Assembly (NCBI RefSeq): GCF_900142845.1
Contig: NZ_FSRU01000002.1
Location: 3,472,001 to 3,536,000 of the forward strand
Length of the DNA: 64,000 bases
Direction of reading: 5' to 3'
From: Paraburkholderia phenazinium
Lineage (GTDB): Bacteria > Pseudomonadota > Gammaproteobacteria > Burkholderiales > Burkholderiaceae
Numbering within the stretch: position 1 is the first letter of the stretch; the number at the start of each line of letters is the position of its first letter. The notes under the pieces are model-generated. The model searched no databases, was not told where the DNA came from, and saw only the letters and a program-made list of their open reading frames with translations. Shown piece after piece: positions 44,639-54,255 of the stretch. A program made the position numbers and the translations under genes.

Positions 44639-45901
44639 TCAAGCCGGCAGGATGGTCTCGCCGGCGAACAACTGCTTGACCTCTTCGCGTGCGCGGACCA
44701 CATACGCCTTATCGCCGTCGACCATGACCTCGGCCGCGCGCGCACGCGTGTTGTAGTTCGAGCTCATCACGAAACCGTACGCGCCGGCCGAACGCAGGGC
44801 AAGCAGATCGCCCGGCTCGATCGCCAGCAGCCGTTCGCGGCCGAGCCAGTCGCCGCTTTCGCAGACCGGACCCACCACGTCGTACACGTGCGCCGGCGTG
44901 TCGCGCTTCACTACCGCTTCGATGCCGTGGTATGCCTCGTACATGGCCGGGCGCGCGAGATCGTTCATGGCGGCGTCGACGATGGCAAAGTTCTTCTCCG
45001 CACCGGGCTTCAGAAACTCGACGCGCGTGAGCAGAATGCCGGCATTGCCGACCAGCGAGCGGCCCGGCTCGAAATACACCTCACGATGCCCATGGCCGCG
45101 TGCTTCGATGCGGTCGAGCACCGTGCGCACGAACTCGCCGATGTCCGGTGGCGTTTCGTCGTCATAGGTGATGCCGAGTCCGCCGCCTACGTCGATATGA
45201 CGGATCGTCAAACCGTCTGCTTCGATCTGCTTGACCAGTTCGAGCAGCTTGTCGACCGCGTCGAGATACGGCGCGACTTCGGTGATCTGCGAGCCGATAT
45301 GGCAGTCGATCCCTACCACCTCGAGATGCGTCATGGCGGCGGCTGCGCGATAGGTGGCGCGCGCTTCGTCGAACGCGACGCCGAACTTGTTCGACTTCAG
45401 GCCGGTGGAAATATACGGATGCGTTTTCGCGTCGACGTCAGGATTCACGCGCAGCGATACCGGCGCCGTTTTGCCCGCCGAAGCGGCAACGGCGTTCAGA
45501 CGGTCGAGCTCGGGAATCGATTCGACGTTGAAGCACTTGACGCCTGCTTCGAGCGCCTCGCGCATTTCTTCGGCGCTCTTGCCGACGCCGGAAAATACGA
45601 TGCTTTCGGCCTTGCCGCCGGCGGCCAGCACGCGTGCCAGTTCACCGCCCGAGACGATATCGAAGCCCGCGCCAAGCCGCGCGAACACGTTCAGCACAGC
45701 CAGATTGCTGTTTGCCTTGACGGCGACGTGCACGGTGGCGCGGCGGCCGGCACAGGCTCCGGCGTAGGCTTGCCATGCCTCGGTCAATGCAGCACGCGAA
45801 TAGACGTACAGCGGCGTGCCGAACTGCTCGGCGAGGGAGACGGCGGACACGCCTTCAGCGTGCAATACGCCGTCGACATAGGCAAATGCGGATCGAGTCA
45901 T
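44639..45901 (-). CDS. lysA: Diaminopimelate decarboxylase
   Basis: This 420-residue PLP enzyme makes L-lysine from meso-diaminopimelate, the last step of the pathway. The PLP lysine is Lys62 in HVAVKANSN, the glycine-rich phosphate loop is HIDVGGGLGITY, and CESGD near residue 343 supplies the active-site cysteine of the other subunit. The small lipoprotein gene lptM lies 9 nt upstream on the same strand, the usual lptM-lysA pair. Confidence 0.97.
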   Translation of the reverse strand: MTRSAFAYVDGVLHAEGVSAVSLAEQFGTPLYVYSRAALTEAWQAYAGACAGRRATVHVAVKANSNLAVLNVFARLGAGFDIVSGGELARVLAAGGKAESIVFSGVGKSAEEMREALEAGVKCFNVESIPELDRLNAVAASAGKTAPVSLRVNPDVDAKTHPYISTGLKSNKFGVAFDEARATYRAAAAMTHLEVVGIDCHIGSQITEVAPYLDAVDKLLELVKQIEADGLTIRHIDVGGGLGITYDDETPPDIGEFVRTVLDRIEARGHGHREVYFEPGRSLVGNAGILLTRVEFLKPGAEKNFAIVDAAMNDLARPAMYEAYHGIEAVVKRDTPAHVYDVVGPVCESGDWLGRERLLAIEPGDLLALRSAGAYGFVMSSNYNTRARAAEVMVDGDKAYVVRAREEVKQLFAGETILPA

Positions 45902-45910
45902 GCGAAGGTC

Positions 45911-46240
45911 TTATTGAGCAGGGGTGCTACCGGAGGCCGGCTGTTGCGGTGCGGACGCCGCGGCGTCGGGTACGGTACGGAGTTCGCTTTCCGGCGACAG
46001 CGTCAACGGCGTGCCGGACGTGTCGGGTACCGCGCCGGATGCTGCTTCGGAATCGGGTTTCGCTGCGTCAGGCGACGGCGCCTGGGTCTCGTCGGTGGGT
46101 TTGGCCGGCAATGGCGGCACGGTTGGCATGTAGAGCGCTCCGCGCTGTCCGCAGCCGCCGAGCGCGCAACCTGCGAGAATGACCAATGCCGCTACAATCG
46201 CGCCGGGCGCAATTGCGCGCATCCGAGAAACGACTCGCAT
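45911..46240 (-). CDS. lptM: LPS-assembly lipoprotein LptM (YifL-like)
   Basis: This 109-residue lipoprotein has a signal peptide with two possible lipoboxes, LAGC25 and LGGC30. The motif that follows, CGQRGALYMP, is the LptM signature and directly contains Cys30. The rest is a Pro/Ala/Ser-rich disordered tail of about 70 residues, longer than in E. coli. LptM helps oxidative maturation of the LptD translocon in E. coli. It is co-directional with lysA and divergent from cyaY. Confidence 0.88.
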   Translation of the reverse strand: MRVVSRMRAIAPGAIVAALVILAGCALGGCGQRGALYMPTVPPLPAKPTDETQAPSPDAAKPDSEAASGAVPDTSGTPLTLSPESELRTVPDAAASAPQQPASGSTPAQ

Positions 46241-46275
46241 GACTGTCCCTGAAAAAATGATCGTTGGAGTTTAGC

Positions 46276-46593
46276 ATGTCCGATAGCGAATACCTGACCC
46301 GTGCCGAGGCTGCGCTCGCGGCCGTCGAACGCACACTGGACGATATCGAAGCCGATATCGAATTCGAGCGCAGCGGCAATGTTCTGACGCTCGAATTCGA
46401 GAACGGCACGAAGATTATCGTCAACCTGCAGCCGCCGATGCGCGAAATCTGGATCGCCGCCAAGGCGGGCGGTTTCCATTTCCGTTTCACCGACGACGCA
46501 TGGCGCGACACCCGCAACGGCACGGAGTTTTTCGCTGCACTGTCCGAGTATGCGACGCAGCAGGCGGGCGAGCCGGTTCACTTCGAAGCGTAG
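46276..46593 (+). CDS. cyaY: Frataxin homologue CyaY
   Basis: This 105-residue frataxin-fold protein starts [20 protein letters not shown] with GGAGT 7 nt upstream. The acidic first helix ([13 protein letters not shown]) and [14 protein letters not shown] are characteristic. It binds iron and tunes IscS-dependent Fe-S cluster assembly. It lies divergent from lptM and convergent with mrcA. Confidence 0.95.
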   Translation: MSDSEYLTRAEAALAAVERTLDDIEADIEFERSGNVLTLEFENGTKIIVNLQPPMREIWIAAKAGGFHFRFTDDAWRDTRNGTEFFAALSEYATQQAGEPVHFEA

Positions 46594-46700
46594 GCGGCTG
46601 GCCTGACGCCACGGGCCTCGCCTGACGCAGGCGCCTGTGAAGCATCTGGCGCCGCTGCGCGACGCGTTCCCGGTGCGTAGCTAGCCTTCTAACCCATGGC

Positions 46701-49115
46701 CTAGTGGCCGCGGAACAGGTTCATGATGTCCTGCTTTTCCTGTTCGCCGACCTGCTCCGGTGCCGGCGCATCCGCCGCGCCGGAAGCTGCATTGCTTGCG
46801 TTCGCGTCGAGATCGGCCTGACTCACGCCGACCGTCGCCACGAATCCGTTGCCCGGCGTGAAGTCGTTGAAATACAGTTCGTCGCCGAGCGTGACGACGC
46901 CGTCGGGCATCGGCATCTTGTATTCCGGCACGCCCTTCAGGGCCTTACTCATGTAATCGATCCACACCGGCAAGGCGAGCCCGCCGCCGGTTTCCTTGTC
47001 GCCGAGGCTGCGCGGATTGTCGTAGCCGATCCATGCGATTGCGGTGAGCGTGTGCTGGTAGCCCGCAAACCACGCATCGCGTGAATCGTTGGTCGTGCCG
47101 GTTTTGCCGGCGAGATCGGTGCGCTTCAGGACATTGGATTTTGCGCCGGTGCCGCGCTGCGCGACGCTTTGCAGCAGGCTGTTCATGACGTAGGCATTGC
47201 GTGCGTCGATCGCATGCGGCGCACTTTGCCCGGCGACGAGCGGCTTGGCCTGCGCCACGACGACGCCACGCTGATCGGTCACCTCCGCGATCAGGTACGG
47301 GTTGATCCGATAGCCGCCGTTGGCGAACACCGAAAAACCGCCCGCCATCTGCAGCGGCGTGACGAGCCCGGCGCCGAGCGCCATCGGCAGATAGGCCGGA
47401 TGGCGGTCCGCATCGAAGCCGAAACGGGTGATGTAACCCTGTGCGTACTTCGGACCGATCTGGTTGAGGATGCGGATCGACACGAGGTTCTTCGATTTCT
47501 GCAGCGCGGTGCGCATGGTCATGGGACCGTCGAAGCCGCCGCCGTAGTTCTTCGGTTCCCATGCCTGGCCGCCGGTTTCGGCTGCGCTAAAGAAGAGCGG
47601 CGCGTCGTTGATCACCGTGGCCGGCCCGAGGCCTTTTTCCAGCGACGCCGAATAGATAAACGGCTTGAAGCTCGAACCGGGCTGCCGCCATGCCTGGGTG
47701 ACGTGGTTGAACTTGTTCTTGTTGAAGTCGAACCCGCCCACCAGCGCGCGGATCGCGCCGTCTTGCGGTATGACCGAAACGAAGGCGCCTTCCACCTGGG
47801 GCAACTGCGTGATCGCCCAGTTGCCGTCGTCGCCCCTGAAGACGCGGATGATCGCACCCGGACGGATGCGCTGATTCGGCTGCGCGCGGGGGCCGAGTGC
47901 GAACGAGGCGAAGCGCAGGCCATCGCCTTGCAGCGTCGCAACGTTGCCGTCGGCGAGGGTTGCCTCGACCTGCTTCGGATTCGCGGTGGTGACGACCGCC
48001 GCGATGATCTCGCCGTTGTCCGGGTGTTCGAGCAAGGCGTCGTCGATCGCCTGCTCGCGTTCGTCCGCGTCGGCAGGCAAGTCGATGAACGCTTCCGGAC
48101 CGCGATAGCCGTGACGCCGTTCGTAGTCCATCAGCCCCTTGCGCAGCGACCGGTACGCGACATCCTGGTCGGCGGAGTCGATCGTCGTCACGACGTTCAG
48201 CCCGCGTGTGTAGGCCTCTTCGTGAAACTGCGTGTACATCATCTGACGAACCATTTCCGCGACGTACTCGGCATGCACGCTGAATTCCTTGCCGGCGCCC
48301 TTGACGGCGAGCGGTTGCCTGCTTGCCGTGTCGTACTGTTCTTGCGTGATGTAGTGCAACTCGAGCATGCGAGTCAGGATGTACTCCTGACGAACCTTCG
48401 CGCGCTTCGGATTGACGACCGGGTTATAGGCCGAGGGCGCTTTGGGCAGACCGGCGAGCATCGCGGATTCGGCGAGCGTGAGGTCCTTCATGTCCTTGCC
48501 GAAATACACCCGCGCCGCGCTCGCGAAACCATAGGCGCGCTGACCCAGATAGATCTGGTTCATGTAGACCTCGAGAATCTGATCTTTCGTCAGCTTCGAC
48601 TCGATCTTGTACGCGAGCAACATCTCGTAGATCTTGCGCGTGTAGGTTTTTTCGCTCGACAGAAAGAAGTTGCGCGCCACCTGCATGGTGATCGTGCTGG
48701 CGCCCTGCGTGGCGTGACCGTTGGTCAGCGCGACGAAGCCGGCGCGCGCGATCCCGGTCAGGTCGACGCCGCCGTGATCGTAGAAGCGCGCGTCTTCAAT
48801 GGCGAGCACGGCCTTCTTCAGATTGTCGGGCACATCCTGGATATGCACGACGTCGCGCCGCTCTTCGCCGAACTCGCCGATCAGCACGTGGTCGGCCGTA
48901 TAGATGCGCAGCGGCACCTTCGGACGGTAGTCCGTGAGCGCGTCGAGCGAAGGCAGATTCGGCGTGGCCACCACGAGCGCATAGCCGAGCACGAGTCCGG
49001 CACACGCGACGCCGGCAAACATCAGACCTACCAGCGCCAGAACGAGCTTTAGCCACAACGGACGTTTGCGCTTCTGCGGCGCGGGCGGCGGGGACGTAGG
49101 GGACGAAGATTGCAT
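46701..49115 (-). CDS. mrcA: Penicillin-binding protein 1A (bifunctional glycosyltransferase/transpeptidase)
   Basis: This 804-residue class A PBP has one membrane anchor (about residues 20-45). A GT51 glycosyltransferase domain follows (IEDARFYDHGGVD, ATQGASTITMQVARNFFLS), then an OB-like insert and a transpeptidase domain with SXXK in PGSSFKPF and KTG in AGKTGTTND. It polymerises and cross-links peptidoglycan. I start it at 49115 (MQSSSPTSPPP) because the longer frame to 49160 spans a TATAAT (49141-49146, - strand) that is probably its own promoter. It is divergent from the pil cluster. Confidence 0.95.
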   Translation of the reverse strand: MQSSSPTSPPPAPQKRKRPLWLKLVLALVGLMFAGVACAGLVLGYALVVATPNLPSLDALTDYRPKVPLRIYTADHVLIGEFGEERRDVVHIQDVPDNLKKAVLAIEDARFYDHGGVDLTGIARAGFVALTNGHATQGASTITMQVARNFFLSSEKTYTRKIYEMLLAYKIESKLTKDQILEVYMNQIYLGQRAYGFASAARVYFGKDMKDLTLAESAMLAGLPKAPSAYNPVVNPKRAKVRQEYILTRMLELHYITQEQYDTASRQPLAVKGAGKEFSVHAEYVAEMVRQMMYTQFHEEAYTRGLNVVTTIDSADQDVAYRSLRKGLMDYERRHGYRGPEAFIDLPADADEREQAIDDALLEHPDNGEIIAAVVTTANPKQVEATLADGNVATLQGDGLRFASFALGPRAQPNQRIRPGAIIRVFRGDDGNWAITQLPQVEGAFVSVIPQDGAIRALVGGFDFNKNKFNHVTQAWRQPGSSFKPFIYSASLEKGLGPATVINDAPLFFSAAETGGQAWEPKNYGGGFDGPMTMRTALQKSKNLVSIRILNQIGPKYAQGYITRFGFDADRHPAYLPMALGAGLVTPLQMAGGFSVFANGGYRINPYLIAEVTDQRGVVVAQAKPLVAGQSAPHAIDARNAYVMNSLLQSVAQRGTGAKSNVLKRTDLAGKTGTTNDSRDAWFAGYQHTLTAIAWIGYDNPRSLGDKETGGGLALPVWIDYMSKALKGVPEYKMPMPDGVVTLGDELYFNDFTPGNGFVATVGVSQADLDANASNAASGAADAPAPEQVGEQEKQDIMNLFRGH

Positions 49116-49140
49116 ATGAACACCAAAAAACAGTCCCGCG

Positions 49141-49146
49141 ATTATA
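49141..49146 (-). promoter_or_regulatory. Consensus -10 box upstream of mrcA
   Basis: The - strand reads TATAAT 26 nt upstream of the chosen mrcA start. No good -35 lies 16-18 bp further up. It supports the shorter mrcA start. The rest of the 289-nt divergent region up to pilM (49147-49404) shows no other clear motif except the pilM ribosome binding site. Confidence 0.4.
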
Positions 49147-49404
49147 GCCGTCTGGCCCATCGGCTTTCGGCATGCTTACGGTCAACCGTCGCGCCGTGCG
49201 GGGGATGACCCTACTGTAGACGCTTTGATGTCGCATCGGGGATCGAGACCTTCACGTTAGCCATTCGGCCGAATATCGCCCGCGGCTTCGGCTGCGCACA
49301 ATTGTCTTCACAGGAAAGCGCCACGTCAGGGTGGGCGCTGGGTCCGCGCGGTCGAACGATTTGTCGCGTGTGTCGCAGGCTTTGTGTGTGTGAAGGGAGG
49401 CAGG

Positions 49405-50385
49405 ATGGCGATTAAAAGTACGTTGCTTGTGAAGGTGCGGCGTTTTGCTGCAGGAATCGACGTGAGTCGCGAGGCGGTGAAGCTCGTGGTGTTGAGTCAG
49501 CGCTTGCGTATGGGCGAGCAGATGCGCATCGAGTACCTCGGGGCTGTGCCGCTCGCTGCCGGCGCGATGGCAGGGGGAGAGATCGTGGATCGCACTGCCG
49601 TGACTCGTGCAATGCGCGAAGTGTTCGCGGATCTGCCACGCGCGTGTGCGTCCCACACACTGCGTTGCGCGATGGCGCTGCCGGGTTCGGCGACGCTGAT
49701 GTCGAGCGTGCCGCTTGCACGGTTCGGCGCCGCAGGCGAGCTCGCGGTAGCGCGCGGCGCGACGCTCGCGGGGCTGGAGCCGGCGGTGCTTGTGGAAGCG
49801 GAACGGATGGCGGGGATCGAGCGTCACGCGCTGGCGGTCGACTGGTTCATTGACGGCGCGCCGAGCCGTGCAGCGTCCGTCGCGATTGCGACGGCGGCCC
49901 GCCAGCATCTGGAGGCGCGCATCGAGTGCGCGGCCGCGGCCGGCGTCACCTTGACCGCGATCGACGGTGAACCGCATGCCGCGTTACGCGCGCTGCGCCA
50001 CGCGGCCATGCTAGAACTGGAGCCCCATGAGAGTTACGCGGCTATCTGGATTGGTGCGGACGGTGTGTACGGCTGGCGTATCGACGACGAGGCGGTGACT
50101 GCCGACATGCACTACCCGGCGCCCGAGCATGCGGATCTCGCGGATGCGTTACGCGACCTCGTCGGCGGCCCCGAGTTTGACTGTGCGTTGCTCGGAGGAG
50201 AACTCGAGTTGCTCGACGGGGTGGGCTTTTCTGTCGCGGATATCGGCGATGTGCTGGGCTGTTCCGTGCTGCCTTTCGAGTGCCGGTCCCTGGGTGACTG
50301 CGCGCGCTCGCTCTGCGCCGACCTGCTGTACGAGCCGACCTGTGCGGTGGCGTTTGGTCTTGCCTTGCGCGGGGTGATGGAATGA
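49405..50385 (+). CDS. pilM: Type IV pilus assembly protein PilM-like (actin-like ATPase fold)
   Basis: This 326-residue protein carries the actin-like opening AGIDVSREAVKLVVLSQ near residue 15 and the start of a second subdomain at SYAAIWIGADGVYGWRI. It lacks membrane segments, as expected for the cytosolic ring protein PilM that binds the N terminus of PilN. It is divergent from standard PilM but is identified by its place ahead of pilN, pilO and pilQ. The ATG at 49405 follows GGGAGG. It overlaps pilN by 4 nt. Confidence 0.8.
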   Translation: MAIKSTLLVKVRRFAAGIDVSREAVKLVVLSQRLRMGEQMRIEYLGAVPLAAGAMAGGEIVDRTAVTRAMREVFADLPRACASHTLRCAMALPGSATLMSSVPLARFGAAGELAVARGATLAGLEPAVLVEAERMAGIERHALAVDWFIDGAPSRAASVAIATAARQHLEARIECAAAAGVTLTAIDGEPHAALRALRHAAMLELEPHESYAAIWIGADGVYGWRIDDEAVTADMHYPAPEHADLADALRDLVGGPEFDCALLGGELELLDGVGFSVADIGDVLGCSVLPFECRSLGDCARSLCADLLYEPTCAVAFGLALRGVME

Positions 50386-51068
50386 GCTGGATGAATTCGC
50401 GCATGGGAACGGCTGGACACCCGGTCTGGATCGGCGGCTTCAACTTGCTGCCCTACCGGCAACGCGACGCGCGCCTCGCCCGGCGGTGCTGTCTGCTCGA
50501 ATGGCTGGGCGCGGCGTTGATCGGCTGCACGGCGGTGCTGGCGGTAGCGGGCTGGCAGATGTTTGAGCGCTCGCGGCTCGATGCGCAGCGCGCGGCGAGC
50601 GAACGCGAACTGGCGGCCCTCGCGGTGCCGCTCGCCGAGCTGGCGCGACTCCGGCACGACGCTGAAGAGCAGGGCAAACGGGGCGCGCGGGCAGTCGCGT
50701 TGTCCGCACCCTTGACGCGACTGCTCGATCTGCTCGATACGCTAAGCCGGGTGCCCGCCGATGGCGTCGTCCTGCAGCAGTTAAGACAGCATGCACATGA
50801 GACGGAGTTGCTGGCGACGTCCACCGACCCCGTTGCGTCCGCGGTCTGGCTCAAGCAATTGAGCACGATTCGCGGCGTGAAGAGCTCCGAGGTCGCCGAC
50901 CTGCATCCGTTGGCAAGGACCGGACATGACGCTTCAGCGATCGGCAGCGGTCCGGTTGAGTTTGCCGCCCGGTTGCGGTGGGACGAGCCCTTGAAAGAAG
51001 TGGTGCAGGCGGTGGCGTCTGCGCGCGCACATAAACGCGAAACCGACAAGCCGCGAGGTGCACGATGA
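50382..51068 (+). CDS. pilN: Type IV pilus inner-membrane protein PilN-like
   Basis: This 228-residue protein has near residue 20 the PilN motif FNLLPYRQ, which docks into PilM, then one membrane helix (around residues 40-58) and a periplasmic coiled-coil region followed by a small alpha/beta domain. It overlaps both neighbours (ATGA at each end), so the set is tightly coupled. PilN and PilO form the inner-membrane alignment complex. Confidence 0.8.
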   Translation: MSWMNSRMGTAGHPVWIGGFNLLPYRQRDARLARRCCLLEWLGAALIGCTAVLAVAGWQMFERSRLDAQRAASERELAALAVPLAELARLRHDAEEQGKRGARAVALSAPLTRLLDLLDTLSRVPADGVVLQQLRQHAHETELLATSTDPVASAVWLKQLSTIRGVKSSEVADLHPLARTGHDASAIGSGPVEFAARLRWDEPLKEVVQAVASARAHKRETDKPRGAR

Positions 51069-51973
51069 GTACCTTGTTTGCCCCTCACGCCGCGACCGCG
51101 AATCAGACCTCGCGCGCCTTGCACTGGATGAACCGCATTCGCTTGCCGCTGGAGGCGTGGAGCGGCCGGCGCCGCTTTCTGGCCGGATGTCTGATTGCAG
51201 CGCTCGTGTTCGCTATCGGCACCAACGGCTGGATCTCCGTGGATCTGGCCGGCGTGCAGGCGAGCCGCACGGCGATCTCCGATGCGCAGCACAAGCTGGC
51301 GCAGGCGCAGCAGGCGCTCGCCCAGTTGCCCGCGCTGCGCCGCCATGCCGCGGCTACCTCGAACGCTCAGGAGCCGGCCCAGTGGACGCCTGCCGACGAC
51401 GCGCGTCTGATGTCGCTGCTCGCGGTTCGCAGCGGCGTGACGTTGCTGACGCTCGCGCCCGATACGGGAACCGGCGCGAGTGCGGATGCCACGCGGTCGA
51501 TGCATCTCACCGTCCAGGCCGATTTCCTGCACCTGATGGTGTTTCTGCGCGGCCTGTCCGACTTGCCGATACTCGCCGTGCCTGAAGACGTCACCGTGAA
51601 GCGCAGCGCGGGCGGACTGCTGGTTAGCGCGAGCCTGCACGTGTTTGCCGACCTGACTCCCGCCGCGGCGAGCCCCGAGCCCATCGTCGACGAAGACATG
51701 GACGCCGACGATGAAGACGTGGTGTTCTACGACCCGTTCTTACGTCAGCCGCAAGCGGATGGCGACGTAGCGGACATGGGCCTGCTGCGCCTCGCCGGTT
51801 TGTTGCGCGACCGGATGCGCGGCCTCGCGCTGCTCGAAACGCCTGATGGCGCGGCCACGGTCGAGCAAGGGCAGCGGGTGGGCGACGATCTCGTCATGGG
51901 CATGGATGCGCTCAGCATCACGCTGACCAATCGTCTCGGTACGCGCACGCTTGCATTGACGGAGGCCTCATGA
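51065..51973 (+). CDS. Apparent PilO-PilP fusion protein of the pilus alignment complex
   Basis: This 302-residue protein has a cytosolic lead, a membrane helix near residues 37-56, a heptad-like coiled coil and an alpha/beta domain as in PilO up to about residue 200. An acidic linker (DEDMDADDEDV) follows, then DPFLRQPQ and a domain with LRLAGLLRDRMRGLALLETP and GQRVGDDLV, which resembles the beta domain of PilP. There is no separate pilP and no lipobox, so the PilP part would be tethered through the PilO membrane helix. The PilP assignment is from sequence pattern and context, not a search. Confidence 0.65.
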   Translation: MSTLFAPHAATANQTSRALHWMNRIRLPLEAWSGRRRFLAGCLIAALVFAIGTNGWISVDLAGVQASRTAISDAQHKLAQAQQALAQLPALRRHAAATSNAQEPAQWTPADDARLMSLLAVRSGVTLLTLAPDTGTGASADATRSMHLTVQADFLHLMVFLRGLSDLPILAVPEDVTVKRSAGGLLVSASLHVFADLTPAAASPEPIVDEDMDADDEDVVFYDPFLRQPQADGDVADMGLLRLAGLLRDRMRGLALLETPDGAATVEQGQRVGDDLVMGMDALSITLTNRLGTRTLALTEAS

Positions 51974-53601
51974 CGACGGCATCCGAGCGAATCCGGCAGG
52001 CAATCGGCTGCGCTGTTTTCGTCGCGGGCGCAGCGCACGCGTCGTTGCCACCGTTGCCCGTCGTCATGCCGTCCGACGATGCGGTAGCGCCATACGACGC
52101 GCCGCCGTTGCCGCGCAGTCTGGCCGTCGATGTACCCAACCCGTTTCTGCGCACCGACTCGGCGGACGAAGCGCCGTCAGCCGAAACCCCGCAGAGAGCG
52201 ACAAGCGTGACAAGCGACGACCTCGAGGGCACGCCGCTCGAGGGCACGCCGCTGACGGCAACACGCGCCGTAGCGGCGCACGCCGAATCGCCCGCCGCCG
52301 GCACACTCGAAGGGCCGCCCGTACCGCTCGCCCCGGCGCAGCGTCTGGGCGACGCATCGAGCCGCGCGATCGACGACGGTCTCGCGCCCGATAAACCCAT
52401 TTCGCTGAATTTCCAGCGCGCCGAGCTGGGTGCGGTGCTGAACGCGTTCGCGCAGTTCACGGGCCTGAATATCGTCGCGAGCGACCGGGTTCGCGGCACG
52501 GTGTCGCTGCGGCTCGACAAGGTGTCGTGGCGTACCGCATTCGACACCTTGCTCGACGTCAACGGCCTCGCCATGGAGCGGCACGGCAACGTGATCTGGG
52601 TCGCGCCGCTGGCGGATCTGGCGGCGCGCGAGCGGCAGCGCTTCGAGGCGCATGCGCGGGTCGCGGATCTGGAGCCGCTCGCGAGCCGTACCTTCGAGCT
52701 GCACTACGCGCACGCCGAAGACGTGCGGCGCCTGCTGACCGGCTCCGGAAGCCAGCGCGTGCTGTCGAAGCGCGGTGCGGCGATGGCGGATGTGCGCACC
52801 AATCTGCTGTTCGTCACGGATCTGGAGGCGCGTCTCGCGCAAATTGCCGAGCTGCTGGCGTCGATCGACCGGCCGTCGCGCCAGGTGCTGATCGAAGCGC
52901 GTATCGTCGAAGGGGAGCAGGGTTTTTCGCGTAACCTGGGCGTGCGGCTGTCGCTCGCCGCGGCGGGCGTGGATGGCGGCGGCACGGCCACCGGGATTGC
53001 CGGTGGCAAGGACGGCACCGTCTACGATCTGGCGGCGGGGCCCCTGTCGGGGTTCGACGCCGCCACGGTCGGCCTGACGCTGTTCGCCGCCCAGGCCACG
53101 CGCCTGCTCAATATAGAATTGAGCGCGCTGGAAGCGGAGGGGCACGGTGAAACGGTCTCGAGCCCGCGCGTGGTGACCGCGGACCGCATGAAAGCGATCG
53201 TCGAGCAGGGCACCGAACTGCCATATCAGGCGAAAGTCGGCCAGGGCGTCTCGGGCGTGCAGTTTCGCCGCGCAAGCCTGAAACTGGAGGTGGAGCCGCA
53301 GATCACGCCGGACGGGCGGGTGGTGCTGGACCTCGATATCGCCAAGGACAGCGTCGGCGAGCAGACCGCCGCGGGGCCGGCCATCAACACCAAGCACGTG
53401 CAGACGCGCGTCGAGGTGGAGGACGGCGGGACTGTGTCGATCGGCGGAATCTATGCCACAGATGACCGGGATGATGTGACGCGAGTGCCACTCCTGGGCA
53501 AAATACCCCTTTTGGGCGCATTTTTTCGTCATCGGGCACACCGCGACCAACGCAGCGAGCTGGTCGTTTTTATCACGCCGCGCGTTGTGCAGACGAATTG
53601 A
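51970..53601 (+). CDS. pilQ: Type IV pilus secretin PilQ (short form)
   Basis: This 543-residue secretin has a signal peptide (to about HAS, residue 25) and a disordered Pro/Ser/Thr region. From about residue 135 come the STN/N0 domain ([20 protein letters not shown]), an N1-type domain and the secretin barrel, ending [16 protein letters not shown] and [11 protein letters not shown]. It forms the outer-membrane pore for the pilus. I see no AMIN peptidoglycan-binding repeats, so it resembles HofQ-like short PilQs. aroK starts about 95 nt downstream. Confidence 0.9.
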   Translation: MTTASERIRQAIGCAVFVAGAAHASLPPLPVVMPSDDAVAPYDAPPLPRSLAVDVPNPFLRTDSADEAPSAETPQRATSVTSDDLEGTPLEGTPLTATRAVAAHAESPAAGTLEGPPVPLAPAQRLGDASSRAIDDGLAPDKPISLNFQRAELGAVLNAFAQFTGLNIVASDRVRGTVSLRLDKVSWRTAFDTLLDVNGLAMERHGNVIWVAPLADLAARERQRFEAHARVADLEPLASRTFELHYAHAEDVRRLLTGSGSQRVLSKRGAAMADVRTNLLFVTDLEARLAQIAELLASIDRPSRQVLIEARIVEGEQGFSRNLGVRLSLAAAGVDGGGTATGIAGGKDGTVYDLAAGPLSGFDAATVGLTLFAAQATRLLNIELSALEAEGHGETVSSPRVVTADRMKAIVEQGTELPYQAKVGQGVSGVQFRRASLKLEVEPQITPDGRVVLDLDIAKDSVGEQTAAGPAINTKHVQTRVEVEDGGTVSIGGIYATDDRDDVTRVPLLGKIPLLGAFFRHRAHRDQRSELVVFITPRVVQTN

Positions 53602-53696
53602 GCGCCTGCCGCAGCCGCGGCCCGCAGGCTCGACAAGGCAGTCGCTTTGCCAGTAAGCTGCGGCACGAACCATACCGGATTAGCCAGAGGACACCG

Positions 53697-54248
53697 TTGC
53701 AAGCGCGGGACGCACACGCCAATGTATTTTTTGTAGGGCTCATGGGGGCAGGCAAGACCACCGTGGGCCGCGCGGTGGCGCGCCGGCTGGATCGTCCGTT
53801 CTTCGATTCCGACCATGAAATCGAGGTGCGCACGGGCGCGCGCATCCCTGTCATCTTCGAACTCGAGGGCGAGGCGGGCTTTCGCGACCGCGAATCGCAT
53901 GTGATCACCGACCTCACCCTGCAGCAGAATATCGTGCTGGCCACGGGCGGCGGCGCCGTTTTGCGGCCGGAAAACCGCCTGGCGCTGCAAAACAACGGCG
54001 TGGTCGTCTATTTGCGCGCCAACCCGCACGATCTGTGGTTGCGCACGCGGCGCGACAAGAATCGCCCGCTGCTGCAGACCGAAGATCCCAAAGCGCGTCT
54101 GGAGGAGCTCTACGAGGTGCGCGATCCGCTTTACCGCGAGTGCGCGCATTTCGTCATCGAAACCGGCCGGCCGTCGGTCAACGGCCTCGTCAACATGGTC
54201 CTGATGCAGCTCGAGATGGCCGGCGTCGCCAAACATCCTGCGTCATAA
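53697..54248 (+). CDS. aroK: Shikimate kinase
   Basis: This 183-residue kinase starts from TTG at 53697, read (M)[18 protein letters not shown], with AGAGGA 5 nt upstream. The upstream frame from 53598 is not kinase-like. The P-loop [11 protein letters not shown] is followed by the shikimate-binding FFDSDHEIE and GFRDRES, and by the glycine-rich [14 protein letters not shown]. It phosphorylates shikimate in chorismate synthesis. The pilQ-aroK-aroB order is common in proteobacteria. aroB begins 7 nt later. Confidence 0.95.
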   Translation: MQARDAHANVFFVGLMGAGKTTVGRAVARRLDRPFFDSDHEIEVRTGARIPVIFELEGEAGFRDRESHVITDLTLQQNIVLATGGGAVLRPENRLALQNNGVVVYLRANPHDLWLRTRRDKNRPLLQTEDPKARLEELYEVRDPLYRECAHFVIETGRPSVNGLVNMVLMQLEMAGVAKHPAS

Positions 54249-54255
54249 TGCAAGC

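Noticed and set aside
49116..49160. A longer start for mrcA at 49160.
   Set aside because: A consensus -10 TATAAT (49141-49146, - strand) lies inside the extension, so this part is probably not transcribed, and the added residues are not typical of PBP1A.
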